A stretch of DNA of 64,000 nt from Astragalus membranaceus (lineage: Eukaryota; Streptophyta; Magnoliopsida; Fabales; Fabaceae): NCBI GenBank assembly GCA_039519185.1, contig CM076846.1:155544406-155608405 (forward strand). Direction: 5' to 3'. Below the pieces are notes generated by a model. That model was not told the origin of the DNA. It made no database searches and was given only the letters and a program-made list of their open reading frames with translations. The translations under genes and the position numbers were made by a program. This document shows positions 44,375-56,896 of this stretch, in pieces. The stretch's first letter is position 1, and the number at the start of each line of letters is the position of its first letter.

Positions 44375-44735
44375 ATCTCCACCTTGATTTTAATTGATCA
44401 ACGAGACATCTCCGCTTTGTCTTCACCTACAATCATAGTTCAAAAGAACTATCATACTCAACCGTAGAGAGTATACCACTTGAAGCTAAATCATTCCAAG
44501 AATTTTATCCATGCCGAAAGTCATCGACATAACTTCTTCAAGATGCTCAATTCCTATCAACTCCAACAATCTCCACCTTGATTGTAATTGATACCCGAGA
44601 CATCTTCTACCTTCATTGTCTACACCGACAATCATAGTTCAAAAGAACTATCATACTCCACCATAAAGTATATTTCACTTGAAGCTAAACCACTTCAAGA
44701 ATTTCTTCTTTCGGCACATGTCGAAAAGCCTGCAG
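44365..44735. repeat. Tandem duplication of about 194 bp next to the 3' LTR
   Basis: The sequence from CAACTCCAACAATCTCCACC at 44365 recurs at 44559, followed in both by CAATCATAGTTCAAAAGAAC and CACTTGAAGCTAAA. The duplication includes the LTR edge and polypurine tract. Confidence 0.8.
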
Positions 44736-44936
44736 AAAAATTATGGTGCAACTTCCATGTATCACCTTTCCAGAAGTTTCATCTGCCATCAACATTCCTT
44801 TCCACTACGCACCTTGCACAACTATGAAACTAGTTCCCCGTGCGCAATTATGGAACCTTGGAGCAATTTGTCGGACCTGCTCCCCTGAACAGATTTTCTT
44901 TACATGCCCAGAATTGTTTCCTTTCAACACGTTGTG

Positions 44937-47343
44937 TGTAACACCCCAAAAATAATAGATTAATTTATTTAATTAGTTAAAAGAAATTGGGTGGTAGAAA
45001 TAATAATATAATTATTATTTATTACTTATTAAAATGAGTGTAAGGTGTTTTAAATAAAATAAGGAGCAGTATTGGAATCGGATAAGGTGTTGTAAATAAA
45101 TTGGGCTTAAGCTGCGGGGAAGCCCGCAATCCAAGCCCGACAACCTAAGCGCATATAAAAGCTGAGATTTTAAGGTTTTGGTTCATTTGAGAAAAAGAAA
45201 GGAAAAATGCGAATAGAGAGAGTGGGAAGGGAAGGAGGGCGCGGCGCCCATGAGGAGAGGAGGAGAGGTGAAGTGCGCAAAGCTCCAAGGAGAAAGGAGA
45301 AGGTGTGATCCGGTTGCCATGGTTCCGTTCGTGATCGTCTCTAGAGATCCTATTCATCTAATTCGAGGTTAGGGGAGCTCTTTCTTTCCATCAAATAGAA
45401 TTCTATGATAGGTCTTAATCTAGGTTGTTGGACTAGATCCTTGATGCATACCTATTCTTGATGTTCTTGATATGTTGATGTCGTTCTTGACGTTCTTGAT
45501 ATGTTGATGTCGTTCTTGACGTTCTTGATATGTTGATGTTGTTCATGATGTAGCCTTGATATGCTTGATGTTAATTTCCAATATATATGCACTTCATGTA
45601 TGAGCATGTGAATTATAATAGAGACACGATTATTATGTGATTTATGCGATTAATTCGATGTTGATGGTATTGGGTGTTGATGGTGTTCGCATATGAAGTG
45701 TTTGAGGGTATGGGCGCCTAGGGCGCCATGGTGAGGTGTGTGTGGTGCCCAATAGAATTTTGATCATTTTAAAATAAAGTTTGATTTTTGGGGGTTGGAA
45801 TTTGATTTTTGAACATCTTGAAAACTGGGCGCCAGGTGCCTGGGCGCTGGGTGCCCATGGCGCCAGTTTTCAAGATGTTCCAAATTATTTTCGAAAACTG
45901 TTTTCGCTATATCTTTTGACTCGGATATCCGTTTTGAACGATTCAAAAAGCGTTGTGAAGCATTTTCAGTTGTCCATCTGTGTGTTCCATTTTTAAAAAT
46001 AAAATCTCATAATTTCAGAAGGATTGCTGGGCGCCCAAGTGGCCGTTCCCGGTGAGCGTTGCTGTGACAACGAAAAGATGTTTTGGGTGTCTTTAAAAAT
46101 TCTCTTTGCGTACGACCCGTGGATTTAACGAAGTAATGTCAAAAAGGATGATTTTGACGATGATGCCCCTAGTGGCTAGTTAAATGACGGTTTTTCCCTT
46201 AGTGGCTATTATTATTTATAGTGACGTGTAAATGACGATGATGCCCTTGGTGGCTAATAATAATTATAATGACGTGTAAAAGTCTGTTTTGCCCTTGGTG
46301 GCTAATAATAATTATAATGGCGTGTAAAAGTCTGTTTTGCCCTTGGTGGCTAATATTAATGATAATGACGTGTAAATGACGATGATGCCCTTGGTGGTTA
46401 GTGAATGACGTTTTTGCCCTCAGTGGCTATTGTTTGAGTTGATTGATATTTACGTGTAAGTGACGATGAAAACCCAGTGACGTTCGAGGCCCGAAGGGCT
46501 AAGTGATGTTAAGGTCTAAATGGCCAAGTGACGTTGTGTGCTGATTGTGAATTTGACAGGTGCTGTGCTCCTTGCGAGCAAACCGGTAAGTGACGGGTCA
46601 CATAGTTGACTACGATTTGAGTAAATGTGTGTTTGTGTGTGGTGAGTGGTGCATGTCATAGTGTCTCATGCCATATGCATAAACTCAGTGACGTTTTGAG
46701 GCCTGAGTGGCTAAGTGACGATGAGCCCTTAAGGGCTAAGCGACGTTTGTGAAAAGGTACCTCATGCATATGCCCGCGAGTGGGTTGCATTTCATAAGCC
46801 TACATGACATGAGACGAGTTATTGTAAGTGATGTGAATGATGACTGTGATGTGGATATTTAGTGTTTTGGATGCTGATTGTTCTAGTGCGTAGCCTATGA
46901 TTAGTACTTGTCATGTTTTCTATTATATGGATTGAATGATGCTCACCCTTTCCTGTTTGAATGTTGCCCCCATGTTGGTAACGTGCAGGTGATTCTCAGT
47001 GAAGGCCTTTAGCTTCACTTCTTGAGTCGAGTCGTCATGCTCTGATACGTAGCACCTGGGGGGATGTATTTGATGTTTTGCTGATGTACTTAAATTCGTA
47101 TACTGTTGATGGGTTGATTTACTTTCCGCTGCGTTGATGTTGGATTTTATTACGTAGTTATTGATGTTTTGAGGTCTCCCTATTGTGGAGTGCTATGTAT
47201 GGCACCTTTGACGACGTACTATTTTATTTGAGACTTGAGGTTTTATTTCGACGTATGTGTGACACCCTCGTGGTGAACTCAAAAATGATTTTTGAACTCT
47301 GATTTTCTTAATTAAAATGAAAGGGTAGAAATGGGGTGTTACA
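44937..47343 (+). repeat. 5' LTR of the LARD-type element
   Basis: 2407 bp, TGTAACACCCC to GGGGTGTTACA. Contains tandem TTCTTGATATGTTGATGTCG units (45450-45545) and repeated GCCCTTGGTGGCTAATAATA units (46150-46440). A foldback at 45811-45880 replaces a block of about 265 bp found in the other LTR. Confidence 0.93.
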
Positions 47344-49872
47344 TTAGTGGTATCAGAGCAATGGTTGGTCTGTCCGGCCGAGTCGTCGAGTCGTTGTGTC
47401 AGATAGTGACCAACTGTTGTCTTTTCAGTGCTGACCGTTGTTTGTGTTGCAGGTACACCGGAAAGTTTCTATTGGTAAGTGAACTAGTGGGGGAGATTTC
47501 CCTACTAGTGCTGGGTGCCCTATTGTGTACTCAGTGTGAGAACTGTGTTTTGCTGTTGTGATCCTTGTTGTTGACCTTGTTGCTGCGTGCTTCTAAATGA
47601 ATTGTCATGTTGTTTAAATGTTCACATGTGTTTTAGTTGATATTGAGCTCTGTGTGTTTTACATAAAATGTCGAATTAATTGCTGTTGCTGTGGATTGTT
47701 AAGTCGCATGTACTTTTTTATGTTGATATGTCCGAACTATTTTAAGAGGTCGACGCTGAGCTTTTACGAAAAATCCTGTGAATACGTTTGATGTTTGGAA
47801 ACTGAATGCGTTGTAAAATTATTTTGTGGACTATTTCAAGTTATTGCTGCACTAATAACTGTCGTAGCGTTTTAATCACTACAAACGAAAAATATCTTCA
47901 TTGAGTGCTATAACTTTGACCTCAACTCTTTTTGGAAAAGACCGTAATTTGATGTAACGATTTTAGCTGAGGACTACCGTCTCATGTGATTGCTATTTTG
48001 ACTTGCCTAATTTTCCTCAAGATGGAGTCTTGTGTGCTTGAGTTTTATGACAAAATCTTTTTGGTCGTTACTCCTTGAATTGCGCTATAGGGTTTTATAA
48101 TCCGAAAAATAATGGAAGTTCCGAAATTGTTTTTGAACATCCATTAAACACTTTTACGGCTGGATACCGAGATTAGCATTGAAAATCACTTTTATAAACG
48201 ATTCGGATTTTGTTTTAGCAGTTGCACTCTTGCGATATGCGTTACGTGGTTTTAAAAATCTTAAGATTTAAAAATGTGCATTTTGGACGCTTGTGCACTT
48301 GGGCCGAATTAACTAATTACTGTAAATGTTAATGTAACTATTCTTTTGGGCTGACTAGTTGTAATAAGGTTTTAAATGTTAACCGTGTTCCTGTGTACTT
48401 AGTTGATAATGCTTCGTGGATTATCCTGAGCTATTTGCTATTGCTGTTTGAATGATAAATGCCATGCTGTTTTAAAAAGTCGAATGCTACTGCTGTTTTG
48501 TTTAAACTGCTGTTGCTGTTTTATTTAAATAATTGTTGCTGTTTCTGAAAAATGATCATTGCTGTTTTCAAAAAATAATGTTGCTGTTTTATTCGGATAA
48601 TTGTTATGGTTTTCTGCAAAATGACTAATTGCTGAAAATGAATGTTGCTACCTTTTTAAAAGTTGTTGTTGCTGCTTCCTAAGGCCGCTGTCAGTGCTTT
48701 CAAGAATAACTGTTACTGTCCCTACTTTTGTACACTGCTGCTATTTTGCGAGTTGTGCCTGTTTTTGGGTTGTTGACTGTCTCTATTTTTATGAGTTGTC
48801 CTATTTGGTGGTTTGGAGTCTAAAGGATGAAGAGATTTTGAAAATTGCTTTTGAACGACTCATAGACAATTTTATGGTTGGATACTGATAGTAGCACTGA
48901 AAATTATTGTTGCAGTTTTTTTTTCTAAAAAACTATTTTTACTGTTTTTGTGAGAATTATTGTTGTCACTTCTTGAAAAACTATTGTTGTTGTTGCCATG
49001 TGACATTATGCCATTGTTTCCGTGCCGTGTGCCTTGTTGTTGCTATAGTTACGCATTTAGTAAACTTCCTCGTGATGTTGTTGATGTTATTGTTGTTGTT
49101 GTTTTTCGAAAGACTATTATTACTGTTTTCTGAAAGCTACTGCTGCTGTCCTCCTGAGATGATTGTTGTTGTTTCCTGAAAGATCATCGTTGCTGTCTTT
49201 AAAAATTACTTTCACCGTACCGAAAAGTACTGTTACTGTTCCTAGCTTATGCGCTGCCCCTATTTTTATGAGTTGTGCCTAATTCGATTGTTAACCGTTG
49301 CCGGTGCCTTAGTGCCCGATTGTGCGACTGAGTTGTTAATATTGTTGTCGTTGATGATGTTGCTCTGTTGTTGATTTTTAGTTGTTGGTGTCGCCTGAGT
49401 GGCAATTGTAGTTGTTGATGTCGCCTGAGTGGCAATTGTAGTTGTTGATGTCGCCTGAGTGGCAGTTGTAATTGTTGATGTCGCCTGAGTGGCAGAGTTG
49501 TTTGTGGATGTTGTTGTCGTGTTACTAAAATTATGAGACTTGTTGTACGACTGTTATGCACCCTGTGAATTTCATTGTGATGTTATGATGATTGAAGTAT
49601 TTTGTTATCCTTATGGGTAGATGAGTGGGGTAGGATGCGAGCTAGTTTATCAGAGTAGCGCAGCGGAGTAGAGAGTGAGTCTGATTATTACTGCTTGAAG
49701 TTACCTGGCTGAACAAGTAGGAGGGACGGCCGCCCAAGCACTTACCGCCGGTAATCAGAGCAATAGTAATCAGCATGAATAATAGCACTAGTTGTCTAGG
49801 TGGCCTTAGTGGGAGAGTGTTGGCGTTGACAGGTGGATTTCGAGGACGAAATTCCTTTAAGTGGGGGAGAGT
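47344..49872 (+). other. Internal region of the LARD-type element, non-coding
   Basis: Starts with the PBS (47348). About 48480-49240 is dominated by irregular TTGCTGTT-like repeats with T runs. 49379-49496 has four 30-bp tandem repeats. No ORF shows gag, protease, RT or integrase motifs. Confidence 0.8.
49379..49496 (+). repeat. Four tandem 30-bp repeats
   Basis: Unit GTTGTTGATGTCGCCTGAGT plus GGCAATTGTA, four copies with two or three changes. Confidence 0.92.
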
Positions 49873-52525
49873 TCTAACACCCCAAAAATAATAGATTAAT
49901 TTATTTAATTAGTTAAAAGAAATTGGGTGGTAGAAATAATAATATAATTATTATTTATTACTTATTAAAATGAGTGTAAGGTGTTTTAAATAAAATAAGG
50001 AGCAGTATTGGAATCGGATAAGGTGTTGTAATTAAATTGGGCTTAAGCTGTGGGGAAGCCCGCAATCCAAGCCCGACAACCTAAGCGCATATAAAAGCTG
50101 AGATTTTAAGGTTTTGGTTCATTTGAGAAAAAGAAAGGAAAAATGCGAATAGAGAGAGTGGGAAGGGAAGGAGGGCGCGGCGCCCATGAGGAGAGGAGGA
50201 GAGGTGAAGTGCGCAAAGCTCCAAGGAGAAAGGAGAAGGTGTGATCCGGTTGCCATGGTTCCGTTCGTGATCGTCTCTAGAGATCCTATTCATCTAATTC
50301 GAGGTTAGGGGAGCTCTTTCTTTCCATCAAATAGAATTCTATGATAGGTCTTAATCTAGGTTGTTGGACTAGATCCTTGATGCATACCTATTCTTGATGT
50401 TCTTGATATGTTGATGTCGTTCTTGACGTTCTTGATATGTTGATGTCGTTCTTGGCGTTCTTGATATGTTGATGTTGTTCATGATGTAGCCTTGATATGC
50501 TTGATGTTAATTTCCGATATATATGCACTTCATGTATGAGCATGTGAATTATAATAGAGACACGATTATTATGTGATTTATGCGATTAATTCGATGTTGA
50601 TGGTATTGGGTGTTGATGGTGTTCGCATATGAAGTGTTTGAGGGTATGGGCGCCTAGGGCGCCATGGTGAGGTGTGTGTGGTGCCCAATAGAATTTTGAT
50701 CATTTTAAAATAAAGTTTGATTTTTGGGGGTTGGAATTTTGGGTTGTGTTGGTCATGTGAAAAATTTGGAGAAAAATAATGTTTTGTGCTGAAATTGGGC
50801 AAAAATCTGTGTTGCTGGAAGTGCCTGGGCGCTGGGTGCCCATGGTGCTGTGCGCTGTGCAGTGTTGCTCCAGGCGCTGGGCGCTGGGTGCCAGCGCTGG
50901 GCGCTGAGCGCCCGTGTGCGTGTGTTGTGTGCTGCGCCAAGGCGCTGGGCGCCAGGCGCTGGGCGCCCGGGTGTGTGTGCGTGCGTGTGTTGCCTTTTGC
51001 TAGGCGCTGGGCGCCAGGTGCCTGGGCGCTGGGTGCCCATGGCGCCAGTTTTCAGGATGTTCCAAATTATTTTCGAAAACTGTTTTCGCTATATCTTTTG
51101 ACTCGGATATCCGTTTTGAACGATTCAAAAAGCGTTGTGAAGCATTTTCAGTTGTCCATCTGTGTGTTCCATTTTTAAAAATAAAATCTCATAATTTCAG
51201 AAGGATTGCTGGGCGCCCAAGTGGCCGTTCCCGGTGAGCGTTGCTGTGACAACGAAAAGATGTTTTGGGTGTCTTTAAAAATTCTCTTTGCGTACGACCC
51301 GTGGATTTAACGAAGTAATGTCAAAAAGGATGATTTTGACGATGATGCCCCTAGTGGCTAGTTAAATGACGGTTTTGCCCTTAGTGGCTATTATTATTTA
51401 TAGTGACGTGTAAATGACGATGATGCCCTTGGTGGCTAATAATAATTATAATGACGTGTAAAAGTCTGTTTTGCCCTTGGTGGCTAATAATAATTATAAT
51501 GGCGTGTAAAAGTCTGTTTTGCCCTTGGTGGCTAATATTAATGATAATGACGTGTAAATGACGATGATGCCCTTGGTGGTTAGTGAATGACGTTTTTGCC
51601 CTCAGTGGCTATTGTTTGAGTTGATTGATATTTACGTGTAAGTGACGATGAAAACCCAGTGACGTTCGAGGCCCGAAGGGCTAAGTGATGTTAAGGTCTA
51701 AATGGCCAAGTGACGTTGTGTGCTGATTGTGAATTTGACAGGTGCTGTGCTCCTTGCGAGCAAACCGGTAAGTGACGGGTCACATAGTTGACTACGATTT
51801 GAGTAAATGTGTGTTTGTGTGTGGGGAGTGGTGCATGTCATAGTGTCTCATGCCATATGCATAAACCCAGTGACGTTTTGAGGCCTGAGTGGCTAAGTGA
51901 CGATGAGCCCTTAAGGGCTAAGCGACGTTTGTGAAAAGGTACCTCATGCATATGCCCGCGAGTGGGTTGCATTTCATAAGCCTACATGACATGAGACGAG
52001 TTATTGTAAGTGATGTGAATGATGACTGTGATGTGGATATTTAGTGTTTTGGATGCTGATTGTTCTAGTGCGTAGCCTATGATTAGTACTTGTCATGTTT
52101 TCTATTATATGGATTGAATGATGCTCACCCTTTCCTGTTTGAATGTTGCCCCCATGTTGGTAACGTGCAGGTGATTCTCAGTGAAGGCCTTTAGCTTCAC
52201 TTCTTGAGTCGAGTCGTCATGCTCTGATACGTAGCACCTGGGGGGATGTATTTGATGTTTTGCTGATGTACTTAAATTCGTATACTGTTGATGGGTTGAT
52301 TTACTTTCCGCTGCGTTGATGTTGGATTTTATTACGTAGTTATTGATGTTTTGAGGTCTTCCTATTGTGGAGTGCTATGTATGGCACCTTTGACGACGTA
52401 CTATTTTATTTGAGACTTGAGGTTTTATTTCGACGTATGTGTGACACCCTCGTGGTGAACTCAAAAATGATTTTTGAACTCTGATTTTCTTAATTAAAAT
52501 GAAAGGGTAGAAAGGGGGTGTTACA
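49873..52525 (+). repeat. 3' LTR of the LARD-type element
   Basis: 2653 bp. The first bases are TCTAACACC, so the terminal TG has become TC. It carries about 265 bp (50741-51005) absent from the 5' LTR, rich in GGCGCTGGGCGCC repeats. Confidence 0.92.
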
Positions 52526-52867
52526 TTGTGCAACCCCGATTATATCAACACATCCTTGACTTGAATTTTCCATAAGCCTAAACTGATTTTTCCACCAAAT
52601 TTCTCCATGTCAAACTTCGGCACTTGAAAAATTTAACATTCTAGCTGTATACATACTGTAAACCGTGCACCGAATAGGTTCCCAAGAAAGAGAGGTGGGT
52701 CACAATGGACACACTTAAATACCAAGTCTTTCCTTAGCCAGAACTTTCCTCAAACGACACTTTCACAGTATCAAACTTCTTTTCTGATGTGGAAGATCAG
52801 ACAAACTGCAACCACAGAGCATACTAAGAAATTTATACCCCACCGAACAAAAAGCTTTGATACCAGT

Positions 52868-53256
52868 TGTTGGGAAAAACAACATAGAAATAAAATGAGC
52901 ACAATCGGAGCACAAGAATTTAACGTGGAAAACTCCAAACCGAAGAAAAACCACGAACCGTTGTCTAATGACAACCAGCGAATACCACTATGTGAAAATT
53001 GGTACAACACACAGACTTCTCTAAAAAAACACCCCCATGGCCACCCACCAAAGAAAATATTTAACTACATCTCACAACACTCTAAAACAAGAGTATAAGA
53101 AAAAAAACAAAGTCAAATACAACTTAAGGTTTTTCTGATTGGTGCATCTTGTAAAGGAGAACTTGAGCCCCTTATATAGTCTTGGTCTCCATCTTCCTTC
53201 ACAAAACTAAGCAATGTGAGACTTTTTCAACATGCCAATTTCAATCAACTCCAACA
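52868..53256 (-). repeat. 5' LTR of the small LTR element
   Basis: 389 bp, TGTTGGGAAAAAC to CTCCAACA, matching 43972-44374. Its right end touches TACAT, which pairs with TATAT at 43674-43678 as a possible 5-bp duplication with one change. Confidence 0.82.
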
Positions 53257-53340
53257 TACATGAGTCTCATCTCTTATATATCTTTCATTTAGCACATTCC
53301 TAACCGACGTGAGACTAATCAATCATTTAAATTCCCAACA
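53257..53340 (-). repeat. TRIM-like LTR fragment, right half
   Basis: 84 bp from TACATGAGTCTCATC to TTCCCAACA. It aligns with the second half of the LTR at 43679-43871 (CTTTCATTTAGCACATTCC; CCGACGTGAGACTAA) and completes the half at 43572-43678. Confidence 0.7.
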
Positions 53341-54008
53341 AAATTGTATTTACAATTTTAACTATGTCGTAAGATAAATTAAATAGTTTTCACTTGATAT
53401 AAAAAAAATAAAAACCTTATTTATAAACTATTTATTAATAATTTTGAAAAATTACAAATAAAAATTACGAGTGCACCATTATCTTTTGGATTACCCAAAT
53501 CACTGAAAATCTAATTAACCATGAAAATTTGATTATGTAGTATGGGTGACATGTGGGTTTCACATGAAGTAGCACATGTAAGGGAACAGAGAACACCTGC
53601 AAAATTTGAATAATGCGGGGGCGGAGGAGGGTAGTGGGCGGAGAGAGCGAGAGGCCATTGGGGTTTCCTTGTTCCTCATTGTAGGAGCTAACTAGGAACC
53701 TGCAAATAAAGGCTTCATTTTTTGATGGCGACATGAAGGGTCAAATGAACGTGCTTTTTTGCTTCTCATAATAATGCTCTTTCACCCATAAGCCATACAA
53801 CAATTTTAGTATTCTAAATTTTGGGTCCCATTAGTCTGCTCCGGATTATCCATGTGTTGAAATTTCTTGGTGAATGATTGATCAATTACAGAATTGTCTT
53901 TGGTACGATGCGACTCTGAGACACCCAACCCATCAGCTTGATTATTAGATTAATTACTTTGTCACATTCCATGTTTTGGAATATCATTTTAGAGAGAGAT
54001 GGATATAT
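53341..54008. other. Non-coding intergenic DNA
   Basis: No supported gene. The short ORFs have no recognised motif. Confidence 0.45.
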
Positions 54009-54680
54009 TGTATTTTATTTATTATTACAAAATTGAAATCGACTTTTGAACTGAGGTGCTCGACCTTGGTACGGGCAAGAGAAATCGAGTCCTAAGTGTG
54101 AATGTATGAATTGATTAGGTGAGCGATGTCTGGTCGTGCTCAGAGTCCTGCCCAGGTGGTGGTACCTGCAATAACACTCTGACGCCCAAGTCAGTGGAAT
54201 AAGAGTGCGAGCAGAGTAGCAATATGGGTCAAAATTACTTAACCTTCTTAGTGGGAACAATGCCTTTTTATATAGAGTAGGGACATCGCTGGTCATTAGA
54301 TCTTCGTGGTCGATCTCGACCGTTGATCAAGCGAGATGCAGCGAGGGTTGATCTTAGTGGATTCGGGTCATGATTCCTCCATCTTGATAATGGGCCGGTC
54401 TTTGGCCTGCCCCGGATTGATTTGGGCTGAAGGTCCAGTCCAGAACAGTTGCCCCCCAAGCCGAAGTCGTCTGCGGGACGGGTTCAGGCTTTAGAACGTT
54501 TTCCCCCCAGTGGAGTGGCCTAGTAGTTGCGCGGTCACCTGCGCCCAGCAGTGGAGCGGCCTTCAACGGGTAGCTTAGTTCGTCCAAGCATGCTCGACCT
54601 ACTGGGTAGTCTACTGAGTCGCGGCTCGGGCTCACCTCGCCTCATAGGCTCATGCGGGGCTCTATAGCATTTGGCCGGTG
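54009..54680 (-). mobile_element. Ty3-gypsy 3' LTR with short internal remnant
   Basis: 54009-54447 (439 bp, TGTATTTTA to CCAGAACA) has, on the minus strand, a TATA box (TATATAAAAAGG) and the GACTTGGGCGTCAGAGTG and TGCAGGTACCACC segment seen in many plant gypsy LTRs. On its right a polypurine tract (minus TTGGGGGGCAAC) is followed by about 230 bp of GC-rich interior that stops at TNP2 sequence near 54683. The rest of the element is lost. Confidence 0.65.
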
Positions 54681-54682
54681 TT

Positions 54683-55640
54683 TTTGATTCCGTATAATTT
54701 TCCTCCTTGGATGTGTATGAAGCACACTTCCTTCATCTTATCGATGGTCATTCCAGGAAAGAAGATGCCTGGAAATAATATAGATGTTTACTTACAACCC
54801 CTTATAAATGAGTTAAAGGAGCTATGGAATGATGGTGTGGTTACTTTTGATGCATCAATGAATGAAAATTTTAGAATGCGGGCAGCTCTTATGTGGATAA
54901 TTAGTGACTTTCCTGGCCTAGGAAATTTATCTGGTTGGAACACTCATACAGGTTTGGATTGTCCAACTTGTAATTTTGATGCAGAGCCCTGTCGGCTCCC
55001 TCATAGTTGAAAATGGTGTTTTATGGGCCATCGTCGCTTTTTGAGCAGAAATCATAGATTTAGACTGAATCGTGTTCGCTTCGATGGAAGCACAGAGGAA
55101 CGAACTCCACCCTTAATTATATCAGGATCTGATGTTTTGAAGCAAGTGGAAAACCTTGATGTTCCATTTGGAAGAGAAGCAATGTTGAATGGTACAGGAA
55201 AAAGATCTAGACAACCAACTAAGCAATGAAATAAAAGAAGCATATTCTTTGAACTTCCATATTGGGAATTTAATTTGTTGCGTCATAATTTGGATTTCAT
55301 GCATATTGAAAAAAATATATGTGACAATGTTTTGTATACTTTGCTCCATGAGAAGCCTAGATCAAAAGATAATCTTAATGCTTGAAAAGATTTGCAAGAT
55401 ATGGGTATAAGGCGTGATCTTTGGCCTGATGGTAAGGGAGATATCACCTTGCTTTGTTTTCACTAACACGCAATACGAAAAAGTTGTTCCTTAAAACTTT
55501 GAAGAATGTTAAAGTACCAGATGGTTACTCAAGTAACATTTCTAGATGGGTTGATGAGGCACAACAAAAGATATTTGGATTGAAAAGCCATGACTCTCAT
55601 ATTATAATGGAACAACTGCTAGACTTCGACTTTCAAATTT
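54683..55640 (+). pseudogene. TNP2-type transposase fragment with several stops
   Basis: Starts inside the TNP2 domain (IPYNFPPWMCMKHTSFILSM, PGNNIDVYLQPLINELKELW, ALMWIISDFPGLGNLSGW). After a stop at 55008-55010 the same frame goes on with FMGHRRFLSRNHRF and GSDVLKQVENLDVPFG. Then stops occur near 55227 and 55383, with WEFNLLRHNLDFMHIEKNI in between. It ends in a DUF4218-like start (SHDSHIIMEQLL). At least three stops or frame changes make it dead. Confidence 0.85.
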
Positions 55641-55684
55641 GAGTCTTTCTTCATCCAATGTTGCCACATCATCTCCTAACATAT

Positions 55685-56217
55685 AGCAAGAAAAGTACAC
55701 AAACTTGGAACGTGCACTTAAAGCTTACATGGTACGGAAAGAAGGAGAGATCCCCGAAGAATTTATTGGTGTCTTTGATTCATCAAATGTAAGTTTTCAA
55801 ATTTCAATCAAGTTTGAATCAAGTAAACACTTGTATTATAAACACGTGATATCTAAATAGGTTAATAGAGCCACTTTTACAGGTCCAACCTGAACATCAA
55901 GTTAAACAGAAAGTTATTGTCTCATATTTTTTTTATAAGCAAAAGATTTTATTAGAATGAAAGCACTTGGTATAAGTTGTAATAAGGCTCAATTTACATC
56001 AGTTTAAATGACATTGTCTACTGCAAAATTGCATGATGTCTGATATATTGCTTAAATCAAAAGGGAAAAACGAAGATAAGTGTGGAATGTGACAGAAATA
56101 GTAGCTTACTTGAGTTTCATATCCAATAGAAAGTTTGTATTGCAGGCAAGTGAGCATGCAAGTGAGCTTCATTCTCCAATGGATGCAAGTGGATCATTCG
56201 GAACTAACAATATTTAG
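55685..56217 (+). pseudogene. TnpA-like 3' exons of the decayed CACTA
   Basis: 55705-55790 reads ALKAYMVRKEGEIPEEFIGV and continues to a GT donor. 56150-56217 reads ASEHASELHSPMDASGSFGT and ends in TAG. Weak, by position and by similarity of the first exon to CACTA second genes. Confidence 0.4.
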
Positions 56218-56896
56218 TGGTTTTAGGATCCTTTAGTATAGGATTTTTTTTATGCTATTATGATTTTGAGCTACAATTGTTTCTTTCTATTATGTTTTTG
56301 AGTTGGATGACATTAAATATTTGACATTACATTTATGTTATCACAGTTATATTTTCAATGAAATTTTCAGTTTTTTGAGTAAGCTTAGTAAGTGTTATGT
56401 AAGATGTATGTATAGATATTAGTGATGAAAATAGGTAATTAGATAAAGAAAAAAGAAATTCTCAAATTGCAAAAGAAATATTGTCTCTCCATAACTCTAA
56501 TAGGAGGTTGAAACCCCCATAAAAAGTCCTATCAACTATGGCAATAAAAAAACTCCACAAAAAAAAACTCCTACAGATAAATCAATTTCAGGAAGTTTAT
56601 AACCTCCTCAGAAAAACCTCCACTAATCGTGGGGGTTACAAACCCCCGCAGTAAAACACCGCTAAAAGACACGATACTAGGGTTTTCAAAAAACCCCCGT
56701 AGATAGATTGCGGCACTTGAAACTCCGACGTTTTTTAAAACTCCCACTGATTACGTTGCGGGGGTTAAAAAACCCGGCTAATCGACTTAAAAACCCCCGC
56801 AATCTATTCCGTTTTTTGTAGTGTCACTTTGATGTGGAACTAGGCAATCAAAGATGGAGTTTTCTCTATTCTTTACCTTTTTTTTCGTTATACTTG

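Larger units (their letters stand above)
44937..52525 (+). mobile_element. Large non-autonomous Ty3-gypsy element (LARD-type)
   Basis: LTRs at 44937-47343 and 49873-52525 and the perfect TSD TTGTG (44932-44936, 52526-52530). The PBS TGGTATCAGAGCAATGG starts at 47348. The interior (47344-49872) has no gag or pol. Before the 3' LTR stands CGAGGACGAAATTCC and GTGGGGGAGAG, the pol end and polypurine tract form of Tekay/Del-type chromoviruses. It must be mobilised in trans. The LTRs are nearly identical apart from one large replaced block. Confidence 0.93.
43972..53256 (-). mobile_element. Small non-autonomous LTR element, split by a gypsy insertion
   Basis: Minus strand: 5' LTR 53256-52868 (389 bp), PBS TGGTATCAAAGC (52865-52854), a short non-coding interior (52853-52526 and 44936-44375), a polypurine-like AAGGTGGAGAT, and the 3' LTR 44374-43972 (403 bp). 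The two LTRs are clearly the same family (TGTTGGAGTTGATTGAAATT; TATATAAGGGGCTCAAG) with several differences. The interior holds no gag or pol. The 44937-52525 gypsy element sits inside it. The ends show no simple TSD for this element alone. Confidence 0.8.
54683..56823 (+). mobile_element. Decayed CACTA transposon, right part
   Basis: The right end at 56823 reads, reversed, CACTACAAAAAACGG, preceded by subterminal repeats with core AACCCCCGCA (56500-56810). Inside are plus-strand TNP2 and TnpA-like remains. The left end was replaced by the gypsy fragment to 54680, so no TSD can be checked (TCA follows the right end). Confidence 0.82.

Noticed and set aside
49247..49561. Gln/Leu/Arg repeat ORF
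   Set aside because: Opposite-strand reading of the four 30-bp tandem repeats.
50578..51178. Several ORFs in GC-rich sequence
   Set aside because: Frames across GGCGCTGGGCGCC repeats within an LTR; no family sense.
53465..53734. 89-aa minus ORF
   Set aside because: No motif, biased composition, no neighbouring exon structure.
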